Assembly (NCBI GenBank): GCA_964416315.1
Contig: CAYQDR010000086.1
Coordinates: 1-20,371, forward strand
Length of the DNA: 20,371 nt
Origin: CAYQDR01 sp964416315
Lineage (GTDB): Bacteria; Methylomirabilota; Methylomirabilia; Rokubacteriales; DASRDR01
Direction of reading: 5' to 3'
The notes beneath the pieces are model-generated. The model was not told where the DNA came from, did not search any database, and worked only from the letters and a program-made list of their open reading frames with translations. Below, piece by piece: positions 6,150 to 13,272 of this stretch; position 1 is the stretch's first letter; each line of letters begins with the position of its first letter. A program made the position numbers and the translations under genes.

Positions 6150-6341
6150 TCACGACGGCCGCTCCACGAAGCCGCACGCAGGACAGCGACTCATCCGAAC
6201 AGCGCCAGCGTCCGGCCGTCGCGCGAGCGGCGAGGCCACGGCCTGTATCGCCGAAGGTAGCAGGCGTTGCAAAGGCCCCGTCCGTGCGCTCGGCGCGCCG
6301 TGTAGCCCGGCCAGCCAAGCGATCTCGGCGGTCGGGATCAC
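6150..6341 (-). CDS. Possible small protein ending in a single CPACGF motif
   Basis: From GTG 6341, which overlaps the previous stop as GTGA, the frame gives 63 aa ending RCPACGFVERPS. This resembles the end of the upstream small protein (RCPACGFRETAS). The rest has no recognisable family. Another frame of the same stretch, without a start codon, encodes HGRGLCNACYLRR, a motif typical of small GLCxxCY zinc proteins, and stops at ATGA just before MSRCPACG. Two Cys motifs in different frames suggest either a frameshifted zinc protein or overlapping mini-ORFs. Low confidence. Confidence 0.35.
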   Translation of the reverse strand: MIPTAEIAWLAGLHGAPSARTGPLQRLLPSAIQAVASPLARRPDAGAVRMSRCPACGFVERPS

Positions 6342-6463
6342 GACGCGGTTTCCCGAAAGCCGCACGCCGGACAGCGGGGCTGAAGATCCCTCGTCAGGAA
6401 CCACGCGCCGCAGCGGAGGCAGGCCCAGCGCGTCGGCGGCGCCCAGGCCCACGGCGACGTCAC
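6338..6463 (-). CDS. Mini zinc-ribbon protein, 41 aa
   Basis: GTG 6463 overlaps the previous stop (GTGA). The product contains two CxxC knuckles, WACLRCGAWF and RCPACGF, about 13 residues apart, a minimal rubredoxin-like zinc ribbon. Too short to assign a role. The paired knuckles and the 4-base overlaps at both ends argue that it is translated. Confidence 0.6.
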   Translation of the reverse strand: MTSPWAWAPPTRWACLRCGAWFLTRDLQPRCPACGFRETAS

Positions 6464-6615
6464 GCGCGCCACAGCTCCAGCTCCTTGCAATCCGCGCAGA
6501 GCCGTTGGTCCCGCGCCGCGCTCCAGAACACGCCGCCACAGCGCAAGCAGGCCAGTTGCCGCCGCCCCTCGGGCCACGCATTCTCGGCTCGGCCCAGGCG
6601 CCGCGGCGGGCTCAC
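6460..6615 (-). CDS. Mini zinc-ribbon protein, 51 aa
   Basis: GTG 6615 overlaps the stop of the 119-aa gene as GTGA. The product has CLRCGGVFWS and RLCADCKELELW, two CxxC knuckles about 13-14 residues apart. The CLRCG knuckle is nearly the same as in the following 41-aa protein, so the two may be diverged duplicates. It could be a zinc ribbon that binds nucleic acid or RNA polymerase; this is inference. Confidence 0.65.
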   Translation of the reverse strand: MSPPRRLGRAENAWPEGRRQLACLRCGGVFWSAARDQRLCADCKELELWRA

Positions 6616-6971
6616 TCGGCCGACTCCATCAGCACCCGCTCGGCCAGGCGTTCGCCTTCGACCGTGTCGAGCAGCGCCCACAACGTCGGGAACGTCTCGG
6701 CCCCCAGGCGGGCGGCGGCCTCGTCCCAGATGACCCAGAAGTACGTGACCCGGCCGTCGAGCGCGCGGGCGTAGCGCGCCGCGGGCGCCTCCGGGTCGGG
6801 CGAGCCGGGTTGCGCCCCGATCCAGGCCCGGAGGTCCGCCATCTCGGGGGCCCGGGCGAGGGCGATGAGGAGCACGCCGTAGCGCGCGACGCCGATGAGG
6901 TCGCGGTCCGGCACGCCCTCGTCCCGGAGGAGCGCGAGGAGCCCGCGGACGGCGAAGGAGAGCTCGTCCAC
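6612..6971 (-). CDS. Hypothetical helical protein, 119 aa
   Basis: No family recognised. It is acidic and rich in helix-forming residues: FAVRGLLALLRDEGVP, RYGVLLIALARAPEMADLRAW, then YFWVIWDEAAARLGAETFP and LWALLDTVEGERLAERVL. No metal or nucleotide motif is visible. GTG 6971 lies one base after the stop of the bS21-like gene, and its own stop overlaps the next start (GTGA), so it is embedded in the operon. Coding character is good throughout. Confidence 0.7.
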   Translation of the reverse strand: MDELSFAVRGLLALLRDEGVPDRDLIGVARYGVLLIALARAPEMADLRAWIGAQPGSPDPEAPAARYARALDGRVTYFWVIWDEAAARLGAETFPTLWALLDTVEGERLAERVLMESAE

Positions 6972-6972
6972 G

Positions 6973-7230
6973 TCAGTCGTCCTGGACCTCGCGCGCGGTC
7001 CGCCGCGCCCGCCGCCGGGACCGGGCCCGGGCCAGCCTCGCCTTGTGGCGCCGACGGACGCCCTTGGACATCGCGGCCGCGTGGCGTTTCAGCTCCCCAC
7101 GGATGCCGGCATGGCCGCAGCGCTTCCTGAACTCGCGGAGCGCCTGGTCGAGCGAGTCGCCCCGCTCCAGAACGACCACGGGGCGATCGCGGACGCCGGG
7201 GGCCGGCGCGGGGCGGGGCGCGTCGCTCAT
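6973..7230 (-). CDS. rpsU: bS21-like ribosomal protein encoded by the element
   Basis: Residues about 17-78 of this 85-aa protein match the bS21 pattern: VVVLERGDSLDQALREFRKR, CGHAGIRGELKRHAAAM, then an Arg/Lys-rich helix (RRRHKARLARARSRRRARR). E. coli S21 has the same order: beta-strand, DxALRxFxRxCxxAGxxxExxR, basic C terminus. It carries an extra Pro-rich N terminus (SDAPRPAPAPG). bS21 sits at the 30S platform near the anti-Shine-Dalgarno and affects initiation; bS21 is among the ribosomal proteins most often found in phage genomes. ATG 7230 overlaps the previous stop as ATGA; longer in-frame starts would intrude into the previous gene. It could bias ribosomes toward element or phage messages. 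Confidence 0.85.
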   Translation of the reverse strand: MSDAPRPAPAPGVRDRPVVVLERGDSLDQALREFRKRCGHAGIRGELKRHAAAMSKGVRRRHKARLARARSRRRARRTAREVQDD

Positions 7231-7844
7231 CGCCCGTGGGTGAGCCCCGGCAGTTTCGGCAGGTCGTCCAGCGCGACCGTCCACGCGGTCGCCAACTCGC
7301 GGACCGCGTGCCGCTCCCGGCGCAGCTCGGCGAGCGTCGCCGCGAGCCGGTCCACCTCGGCCTGCTGGCGCGCGACGACGAGATCCCGAAACGCCGTGAG
7401 CGTGACCGCCGCGAACGCCTGGACGCCGGCCCGGAGGATCGGGACGAGCCGCTCCGCCCGGTCGATCGCGATCCTGAGCTCGCCCCGGGACCAGTCCTCG
7501 GCCCGCCCCGCCGAGACCGCCTGCTCGCGCGCCTCGAGCTCCCGCAGCGTCGTCGGCGCGACCGGGGCCGGAGGCGGGGACGCCGCCGGGACCGCCCGCG
7601 CCGCGGCGAGCGCGGCCTCGAGCTCCAGGCGCACGGCCGCCGCGCGGTCGAGCTTCGAGCCGAGCAGCGCCTCGGCGCTGGGGAAGCCGTGGACCAGATC
7701 GCCGAGGGCCTCTTCGGCACTCATCTCCGTCTCCCGGGCGAGCCAGCTCCGGGCCTGACGCTCGGCGGCCTGGAGCCGGGCCGCCACCTCCTCGATCTGG
7801 TCGGCCGTCGCGGGCGCGGGCGTCTCGATCGTCGTGTCGCTCAT
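7227..7844 (-). CDS. Hypothetical coiled-coil protein, 205 aa
   Basis: No family recognised. Helical heptad-like stretches occur at about residues 15-45 (ADQIEEVAARLQAAERQARSW), 65-88 (DRAAAVRLELEAALAAARA) and 160-190 (RQQAEVDRLAATLAELRRER), separated by a Pro/Ala linker (PAASPPPAPVAP). Position downstream of terminase and upstream of bS21 would suit a scaffold or head-associated protein, but nothing in the sequence shows that. ATG 7844 overlaps the previous stop (ATGA) and its stop overlaps the bS21 start. Confidence 0.7.
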   Translation of the reverse strand: MSDTTIETPAPATADQIEEVAARLQAAERQARSWLARETEMSAEEALGDLVHGFPSAEALLGSKLDRAAAVRLELEAALAAARAVPAASPPPAPVAPTTLRELEAREQAVSAGRAEDWSRGELRIAIDRAERLVPILRAGVQAFAAVTLTAFRDLVVARQQAEVDRLAATLAELRRERHAVRELATAWTVALDDLPKLPGLTHGR

Positions 7845-8419
7845 GATGCCTCCTTGGTCTTCAGCCCCCGGGACGCCGCGGGGCGTCCTTCCAGTAGCGC
7901 CCGAGCCCCGGGCGGGAGCCTCCGATCGTTCCGCAGCTCGTCGAGCGTCTTGCTCGCGCTCTGCCCCGCGCTCCCCGCGCCGCGCGCGGCCTCCCGCGCC
8001 GCGGCGGTCTCGACTTCGTCGAGCAGGGCCAGCTCGCGGCGCGCCCAGGGGGCCTCGAGTGCGGCGGCCACGCGGAGCAACGGGTCGGTCCGGTCGTACG
8101 AGGCCGTCCCCGCCGGCGCGGGCGCGGGGCGCCCGGTGATCGCCTCGTACAGGCGCATGCGCGCGTGAACCGTCGCGCTCGACCGGTCCATCGGCTCGAC
8201 GCCGAACGCGCGGAGCGCCCGATCGTACACGGCCAGCGGGATCGGCCGCTCGGCCTCAGCCCGGGCCTCGCGCAGGACCTCCTCGGGGTCGCGCCACTTC
8301 CGCGGGTTGCGCCGCTCGGCGGCGACGAGTTGCTTCAGCGTCGGAATCCCCGTCAGCGCGGCGTAGGCGCGGGTGTAGGGGTCGTCCTCGTCGTCGTGGG
8401 GGCTCGGTCGGTCAGTCAT
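7841..8419 (-). CDS. Hypothetical protein downstream of terminase, 192 aa
   Basis: ATG 8419 follows GGAGAGGAGGG, one of the better ribosome sites in the element. The N terminus is acidic (DRPSPHDDEDDPYTRAY), the middle is helical (TLKQLVAAERRNPRKWRDPEEV, REARAEAERP) and the C-terminal half is rich in Ala/Arg/Glu (RRELALLDEVETAAAREAARG). No portal, capsid or protease signature is seen. Position directly after terminase is where phages keep portal or scaffold genes, but the length and lack of motifs argue against a portal. Function unknown. Confidence 0.75.
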   Translation of the reverse strand: MTDRPSPHDDEDDPYTRAYAALTGIPTLKQLVAAERRNPRKWRDPEEVLREARAEAERPIPLAVYDRALRAFGVEPMDRSSATVHARMRLYEAITGRPAPAPAGTASYDRTDPLLRVAAALEAPWARRELALLDEVETAAAREAARGAGSAGQSASKTLDELRNDRRLPPGARALLEGRPAASRGLKTKEAS

Positions 8420-8676
8420 GGACCCTCCTCTCCTCTGCTGCGTGGTGAAGTGGGCGATCGCCGCGCGGGGACGTAGCTCCGGCAGGCCCGCGCGGCGTTC
8501 TCGTCGTGACCGTCGCCCGGCGGCCACGGCATGCCCCGCCGGAGGTCGGGATCGGTTCGGCTGGAACGAGTGGGCGATCCGGGCGCCGGGTGGAACGATC
8601 CTGGCGGCCGGCGCCCGGTCCCCCAGGCCGTCGCCCGCGGCCCGTCGAGCCCGCCAGGACACGGAGTCGTCATCAT
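8416..8676 (-). CDS. Possible 86-aa ORF between terminase and the 192-aa gene
   Basis: ATG 8676 overlaps the terminase stop and the ORF's own stop overlaps the next start, both as ATGA. The product is Pro/Arg-rich and resembles no family; its composition is close to what noncoding GC-rich DNA would give. If it is not coding, this 253-bp stretch is an intergenic region with the strong Shine-Dalgarno at its end and perhaps a promoter. Low confidence. Confidence 0.3.
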   Translation of the reverse strand: MMTTPCPGGLDGPRATAWGTGRRPPGSFHPAPGSPTRSSRTDPDLRRGMPWPPGDGHDENAARACRSYVPARRSPTSPRSRGEEGP

Positions 8677-10322
8677 CGGACCCACTGTCCGAACTGGTTC
8701 AAGTAGGGACCGTCATCTTCGTCGTCGTAGACCCGGTTCGGGTCGCGGAACGCCAGGCCGAGCCCCGCCGGCAGGCGGTCGAGCGCGGGCAGCCGCGCGA
8801 GCAGCGGGCGGAGTCCCGCGAGCTCCTCGGGGCTCGGCTCGAGCGCCGGCGCCGGCGCGGCCGCGCCCAGGGCGTGCGCCAGAACCAGCGCGCCCGCCGC
8901 CGCGTTCGCCACGTCGTCGTGGGTGCCCGGCGCTTTGGTCACCGAGTCCCGTCCGCCCCGGCCCGTCCGCCGCTCGAGCGTCACGAGCTGGGTGAGCAGC
9001 CGCGCGTCGTCGAGGAGCTCCACCCGGCCGCTGTGCACCAGCGGCAGCAGCTCGCGGTAGAGGTCCTCCTTCGGCGTCCGGCACGGCTCGTACCCGACCC
9101 CGTGCGCGGCGAAGCGCTCGGCGGGCCACGCCCCGCCGTACCGGTCGCCCCACGTGGCCGCGATCCCGTAGAGCCCGAGGAGCTCCACGCACTCCCCCAC
9201 CGTCGCGTCGGGCGAGAACGGCGGCCGACGCTCGTAGAGGCAATCGAGCACCGCGACCACCCGGCCGTCGCGGGCCTCGGCGTGCGCGATCGCCAGGGTC
9301 ATGCTGTCCCCGCTCCCGCCCGACGGGTCGCAGAAGGCGACGTAGACGACCGTCCCCTCCCCCGGCAGGACGCGGCGGCCCTCGACGACGCACGCCTCGA
9401 CGGCCTCGCGCGTGAGGAACGTCTCGACGTCCGACCGGAACTGCGCGCCCCAGTCGGCCGCGGCGGCGACGGGGTCCTGCTCGTACGCCTCCGCGATGAT
9501 CCGCGCGTCCACCGTCGGATTCATCGTCGCCGTGTCCGCCTGCCAGACCAGCACGGGGTCGCCGTCCTTCGCGTAGTGTCGGCGGTGCGCCTGCCAGACC
9601 TCCCCGCGGCGCGCGTACGGCGAGCTGATCACCGCGAGCACGGCGCCAGGCACCGTCGCCATGGCGGGCCGGAGCGCCGCGAGGATCTCGGTGTCGGGCG
9701 TCGCGCTCGTCTCGTCGCGGAGGTACGCGGCCTCGTCGAGGATCGCCACGGGCACGCTGTAGCCCCGGGTCGTGCGGAAGGACGCGGTGTGGATCTCCAC
9801 GACGAGCCCGTTCGAGAAGACGAGCGCCTCGCGCGTCCGCCGCGCCACGAGGGCCGCGAGGGCGGGCACCGCGTCCACGAGCGCGGTGAGGTACCGGAAG
9901 ACCACGCGCGCTTGCTTCCGGTCCACGGCGATCAGCATGACCGTGAGGACCTCGCCGAGGGCGACGGCGAGCGCGCCCGAGGCGAGCAGGAGGGTCAGGC
10001 GCAAGACGTGGTACACCGCGAGGAAGGCCGCCGCGAGGGACTTGCCGCCGCGGCGCCCGACGACGAGCCACGCCTCGCGCGCGAGCTGCGCCACGTACCG
10101 GCTCCGACCCGTGCACCGGCGGTAGAGCGCTTCGCCGTCCTCCGGGAGCGGCAGGCCGGCGATGGCCGCGAGGACGACGCGCCAGGCCGCCCACGACGAG
10201 CCGCCGAAGGACCGCCCCCAGAGGTCGCGGCGGGTCAGGGCCTCCAAGATCGTCGGCACCTCCGCGGGCAGAGACGGCGCCGCGGGTGCCGGCGTGCGGC
10301 GGGCGCGGCTCGGGCGTCTCAT
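8673..10322 (-). CDS. terL: Phage terminase large subunit
   Basis: A 549-aa two-domain packaging motor. The ATPase has Walker A GRRGGKS (residues 89-95), Walker B VAILDEA (192-198) and a C-motif-like VISSP (231-235). The RNase H-fold nuclease shows Asp332 in FCDPSGGSGD, a GDRYGG segment (Asp393) and the HDD of GTHDDVANA (468-470), giving the usual acidic triad. Length and motif order fit TerL, so it should cut and translocate DNA into procapsids. ATG 10322 overlaps the stop of the preceding gene (ATGA). No portal or capsid gene accompanies it, so it would have to work with virion proteins supplied in trans. No truncation or frameshift is visible. Confidence 0.95.
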   Translation of the reverse strand: MRRPSRARRTPAPAAPSLPAEVPTILEALTRRDLWGRSFGGSSWAAWRVVLAAIAGLPLPEDGEALYRRCTGRSRYVAQLAREAWLVVGRRGGKSLAAAFLAVYHVLRLTLLLASGALAVALGEVLTVMLIAVDRKQARVVFRYLTALVDAVPALAALVARRTREALVFSNGLVVEIHTASFRTTRGYSVPVAILDEAAYLRDETSATPDTEILAALRPAMATVPGAVLAVISSPYARRGEVWQAHRRHYAKDGDPVLVWQADTATMNPTVDARIIAEAYEQDPVAAAADWGAQFRSDVETFLTREAVEACVVEGRRVLPGEGTVVYVAFCDPSGGSGDSMTLAIAHAEARDGRVVAVLDCLYERRPPFSPDATVGECVELLGLYGIAATWGDRYGGAWPAERFAAHGVGYEPCRTPKEDLYRELLPLVHSGRVELLDDARLLTQLVTLERRTGRGGRDSVTKAPGTHDDVANAAAGALVLAHALGAAAPAPALEPSPEELAGLRPLLARLPALDRLPAGLGLAFRDPNRVYDDEDDGPYLNQFGQWVR

Positions 10323-10732
10323 GCGTCGGCTCCCCCCGAGGGCGGCGCGGGCCGGGCCACGAGGGCGCGGAGGGCCGCGTGCGGGTCAGCGGCACCGGCG
10401 GCCAGCTCCTCGAGGCGGCGCTCGGCGGCCTCCAGCCGCATCAACAGCCGCGCCTCCCGGCGCTCGAGCTGCCGGAGCGCCACCCGCACCTTCTCCCGGC
10501 GCCGGACGCCGGCGCCGTTCGCCAGCGCGGCGCGGGTCGCCTCCACCTCGGCCCGGAGCCTGTCGAGGTCGAGGACCAGGAGCCCGGCCGCCCGGAGCCA
10601 CGGGCGGGCATCGGCGGGCAGCGATCCGCCGAGTCGGCTGAGCTTCGCTCTCACGTAACACCCGTATGCGCAGCCCTCGGGAGTCCGGTGATTCTTGAAT
10701 GCGCGGGGAATCCCATCCCGGAGCGCTCTCAC
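10319..10732 (-). CDS. Putative small-terminase-position protein, 137 aa
   Basis: It lies immediately upstream of terL with an ATGA overlap, the usual place of terS. The N terminus (IPRAFKNHRTPEGCAYGCYVRA) and RLGGSLPADARPWLRAAGLLV are followed by a long charged helix (LDLDRLRAEVEATRAALANG, then REKVRVALRQLERREARLLM and RLEAAERRLEELAAG), probably a coiled-coil oligomerisation segment. I do not see a convincing N-terminal HTH, so calling it TerS rests on position, size and the helical tail. GTG 10732 has GGAG 6-7 bases upstream. Confidence 0.6.
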   Translation of the reverse strand: MRALRDGIPRAFKNHRTPEGCAYGCYVRAKLSRLGGSLPADARPWLRAAGLLVLDLDRLRAEVEATRAALANGAGVRRREKVRVALRQLERREARLLMRLEAAERRLEELAAGAADPHAALRALVARPAPPSGGADA

Positions 10733-10785
10733 GGCTCGCTCCGGGCGGTCTCGGCCCCGTCCTTCCGGCGAAGCGCGACGATCAT
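10729..10785 (-). CDS. Possible 18-codon linking ORF
   Basis: ATG 10785 overlaps the previous stop as ATGA and its own stop overlaps the next GTG start. The product is 18 residues (MIVALRRKDG, then AETARSEP). It may serve only to carry ribosomes between genes. Length gives no statistical support. Confidence 0.25.
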   Translation of the reverse strand: MIVALRRKDGAETARSEP

Positions 10786-10916
10786 CTCAAGCGCTCCGAC
10801 AAGTCAGCCAGCGCGCGCACCCTGGCGTCGACCGGCCGTGGACGCGGAGGAGGGGGCCGACGGCCTCCGACAGCCTCGATCAGGAGGACCACGGCCGGTT
10901 CTGGACGGGCCGTCAC
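10782..10916 (-). CDS. Possible small protein, 44 aa
   Basis: GTG 10916 overlaps the stop of the Xis-like gene (GTGA). The product reads as a short helix (AVVLLIEAVGG), a Pro/Arg linker and a second helix (VDARVRALADLSERL). No family recognised. The stop/start overlaps on both sides are the main support. Confidence 0.4.
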   Translation of the reverse strand: MTARPEPAVVLLIEAVGGRRPPPPRPRPVDARVRALADLSERLR

Positions 10917-11287
10917 GGGCGCCTCCGGGCGGAGTCGGGCGCGGCCGTCTGGCCGGCTTCCGAGGCCCCGGTAGCGCATCGCTCAGCACATGCCGCCGCC
11001 GGGCCGGGGCCGTTGTCTGATTCGATCAGCACTTGCGGGCCAGAGAGCAACGGTGTCCGAGACCGCCGCGGGCGGCCCGGCCCCTGCTCGCGCGACCGGA
11101 GCCACGCCAGGAGCCGCGCCCGCGGGAAGCGCAGCGTCCGACCGATCCGGAGCGCCGGCATGCTCGGGTCCTCGGTTGCCCAGCGGAACACCGACTTCTG
11201 GGACACCTGGATGAGCGCGGCAAACTGTCGCGCCGTCAGGTACTCGGCGGCGTCCGTCGCCATCGGGGCGGATGTGCCCTCACGCAT
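10913..11287 (-). CDS. Excisionase/MerR-like helix-turn-helix protein
   Basis: Residues about 14-65 form an HTH_17/excisionase-type domain: EYLTARQFAALIQVSQKSVF (helix-turn-helix), RWATEDPSMPALRIGRTLRF (wing) and PRARLLAWLRSREQ. Such domains bend DNA as recombination directionality factors or act as small regulators. The ~55-residue tail after it is low-complexity and unlike family members. ATG 11287 (AAGG nearby) and ATG 11263 are both possible; the former gives 124 aa. It is the first gene leftward of the palindrome-rich region 11418-11518, so it could bind there, and it heads the terminase block. Confidence 0.75.
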   Translation of the reverse strand: MREGTSAPMATDAAEYLTARQFAALIQVSQKSVFRWATEDPSMPALRIGRTLRFPRARLLAWLRSREQGPGRPRRSRTPLLSGPQVLIESDNGPGPAAACAERCATGASEAGQTAAPDSARRRP

Positions 11288-11417
11288 CGGCCTTGGCGTC
11301 CTCGAGTACATCCTTCCTGCCCGTGTTCCTCGAAGGCCAGGGGACCCGCGCATGGACGCGGGCGCGCGGGCCAGGGGTTTCCTGGATGGCCGACGCCACC
11401 CGCCGTCGGCTGACGGA

Positions 11418-11518
11418 TGACGCGTCCTGACACGTTTTCCCTCTTTTCACGTATGCGCGCGCGCATAGAGAAAACCTGTAGGAACGTGTCAGATGCGTCA
11501 GGAGCCCGGATGCGTCAG
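11418..11518. promoter_or_regulatory. Palindrome-rich control or origin-like region
   Basis: An imperfect inverted repeat has arms at 11418-11436 (TGACGCGTCCTGACACGTT) and 11483-11500; its inner ten bases, CTGACACGTT and AACGTGTCAG, are perfect. Between them lies a perfect 16-bp palindrome, TATGCGCGCGCGCATA (11452-11467), flanked by TTTTC and GAAAA. GATGCGTCAG occurs at 11492-11501 and again at 11509-11518, 17 bases apart. The stretch is more AT-rich than its surroundings and contains no credible gene. It lies between the replication block and the Xis/terminase block, so it is a likely operator/promoter or replication origin. Confidence 0.6.
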
Positions 11519-11533
11519 CCGGGGCCGGCCGGG

Positions 11534-11881
11534 TCACGGTCGGTCCCCCCCGTCGGGCGGGATGAGGTCGAGAGCCAGCCAGGCGGCGATCTGGCAGAGG
11601 CAACAGCGGAGGCGGTCCGCCACCGGGATCCCACAGGAAAGACACCCACCCGGGCGATCCGGGGCACCGGGCAGGATGAGGATCGGCACCGGCCCAGGGG
11701 TGCGGAGCTGAGCCCGGAAGAGGACGGCCCGCCGGAGAATCTCGCGGGCGGCCTCGGGCGCCTCCTGGGCGAGCGCGATGGCCTCGGCAGGGCCGCGGAA
11801 CCGCGGCGGGTCGAAGACGACGCGGGCGCCCCGGCGGAGGGCCTCGGTCACGAGCGCAGACCCGGGCTCGAACCCGGTCAC
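11534..11881 (-). CDS. Small protein with C-terminal zinc ribbon
   Basis: GTG 11881 overlaps the helicase stop (GTGA) and gives 115 aa. The C-terminal part has GGCLSCGIPVADRLRCCLCQ, two Cys pairs of a short zinc ribbon, followed by a hydrophobic helix (IAAWLALDLIPP). The N-terminal part (EPGSALVTEALRRGARVVFD, FRGPAEAIALAQEAPEAARE) is helical and has no known domain. Longer forms of this frame would lie antisense-like inside the helicase gene and are not credible. Coupled to the helicase, it may be a replication accessory protein; this is inference from position. Confidence 0.65.
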   Translation of the reverse strand: MTGFEPGSALVTEALRRGARVVFDPPRFRGPAEAIALAQEAPEAAREILRRAVLFRAQLRTPGPVPILILPGAPDRPGGCLSCGIPVADRLRCCLCQIAAWLALDLIPPDGGDRP

Positions 11882-13272
11882 GGCTGCCACTCCACGTCCG
11901 CGCCGACCGGGACCGGGGCGGGCAACTCGGGTTCGTCGGGACGCCGCAGCCGGAGCCCCCGCCGCAGCCGAGCCGTCTCGCTGTGCCCGGGAGCGAAACC
12001 CCGCTCCTCGAGCAGCGTGCTGAGGGCTTTCTTGCTGACGGCCTCCTCGCCAGAGCGGGCGCACCACGTGGTGTACGCCTCGTACAGCTCGCCCACGGCG
12101 ACCTCTGCGTCCGGCGCCGAGACGCAGCACTCGCCGAGAAACGTGCCCACCGCGTCCATCTCGGCCCGGTACCCGGCCGTGGCCGTGCGGACCGCCAGCG
12201 GCAGGCCGAGCCCCTCCTGCTGCCAGAGCTGGCAGCCCTCCACGGCCCAGGTCAGGATGCCCGGCAGCTCGCCCTTCAGCCGCTCCACGAGCGCCCGGTC
12301 CTGCTCGCGCTCAGGGATCGTGACGTCGAAGGGGATCAGGCGCACCCGGCGCCAAATCGCGTGATCGGTCCCCCGGATGGTCGGCTTGTGGTTGACGGCA
12401 AGCCAGACCTTGAACGTCGGGGTGAACTCGAAGAACTCCCGGTGGAGGAACCGCGCCACCACGCGGTCGCCTCCGCTGAGTTGCTTCACGAGCCCTTCGG
12501 CGAGCCGCCGGCCGGCGTCGGCCTCGACGGCGGCGACGAGCCGCGCCCTGTGGAGCCGCGCGACGTCGTTGGGGATCGCGTCGCCCCGCTTGACGAGCAG
12601 GGTCTCCGTCCGGGTCTGGCAGCCGTAGTCGCCCAGGAGGTCGAGGAGCACGCGCACAAAGCTCGTCTTCCCGTTCGACCCGGTGCCGTAGGGGATGAAG
12701 ATCACCTGCTCGCGCGTGTCGCCCGTGAGGGAGTGCCCGGCGGCCTTCTGGACGAAGCGGATGAGCGCGGCATCCTCGGCGAACCAGCGTCGGAGGCACG
12801 CCGCCCAGGTGGGGCATGTGGCCTCGGGGTCGTAGGCGACCGGGGCCAGTTTCGTGATGAGATCCTCCCGCCGATGAGGCCGCAGCTCGCCCCTGCGGAG
12901 GTCCAGCGTCCCGTTGAGGACCGTCAGGAGCCACGAGTCCGCGTCGAGCCGTTCGGGCCGGACGACAACCTCCGTCTCGCTCTGGGCGAGCGCGATCATC
13001 CGCCGGAGCTGCGGCTCGGCTTCGCTCCGCATCGCCCACTTTGCGAGCCGCTTGCGCTCCTCGGGGTCGTCGGCCACCTCCGCCTCCGCGTAGATCGAGC
13101 GGGCGGTCTCCTTGGCATCCCGCATCACCTCGGCGGTGTCGTCCTTCGCCCAGCGCCGCGTGTCCCAGGCGAACCAGCCCAGCGAGGGGCAGTAGCGGAG
13201 ATTCGCCCCGTGCCGCTCGACGAGCCGCCGGCTGTTTCCGAGATCCGTCAGGTTTTGGGGATCGGCCGTCAT
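11878..13272 (-). CDS. P4/D5-type SF3 replicative helicase
   Basis: This 464-aa protein has a D5_N-type N-terminal region (about residues 60-180, with DSWLLTVLNGTLDLRRGEL and EATCPTWAACLRRWF). The SF3 AAA+ domain follows: Walker A GTGSNGKTS (196-204), Walker B-like RLVAAVEAD (244-252, Glu250), sensor 1 VWLAVNHKP (Asn294) and an arginine-finger region IWRRVRLIPF (306-315). A C-terminal winged segment (VAVGELYEAYTTWCARSGEE, SKKALSTLLEERGF) is typical of phage/plasmid P4-family primase-helicases. The archaeo-eukaryotic primase domain often found N-terminal in this family is absent. ATG 13272 overlaps the stop of the CHC2 gene (ATGA). It should unwind or melt the element's origin. The C-terminal ~50 residues are low-complexity. 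Confidence 0.95.
   Translation of the reverse strand: MTADPQNLTDLGNSRRLVERHGANLRYCPSLGWFAWDTRRWAKDDTAEVMRDAKETARSIYAEAEVADDPEERKRLAKWAMRSEAEPQLRRMIALAQSETEVVVRPERLDADSWLLTVLNGTLDLRRGELRPHRREDLITKLAPVAYDPEATCPTWAACLRRWFAEDAALIRFVQKAAGHSLTGDTREQVIFIPYGTGSNGKTSFVRVLLDLLGDYGCQTRTETLLVKRGDAIPNDVARLHRARLVAAVEADAGRRLAEGLVKQLSGGDRVVARFLHREFFEFTPTFKVWLAVNHKPTIRGTDHAIWRRVRLIPFDVTIPEREQDRALVERLKGELPGILTWAVEGCQLWQQEGLGLPLAVRTATAGYRAEMDAVGTFLGECCVSAPDAEVAVGELYEAYTTWCARSGEEAVSKKALSTLLEERGFAPGHSETARLRRGLRLRRPDEPELPAPVPVGADVEWQP

Noticed and set aside
8418..10658. Very long plus-strand open frame (746 codons)
   Set aside because: It is antisense to terL and the TerS-position gene; the translation is Arg/Pro/His-rich low complexity, typical of the complement of GC-rich coding DNA.
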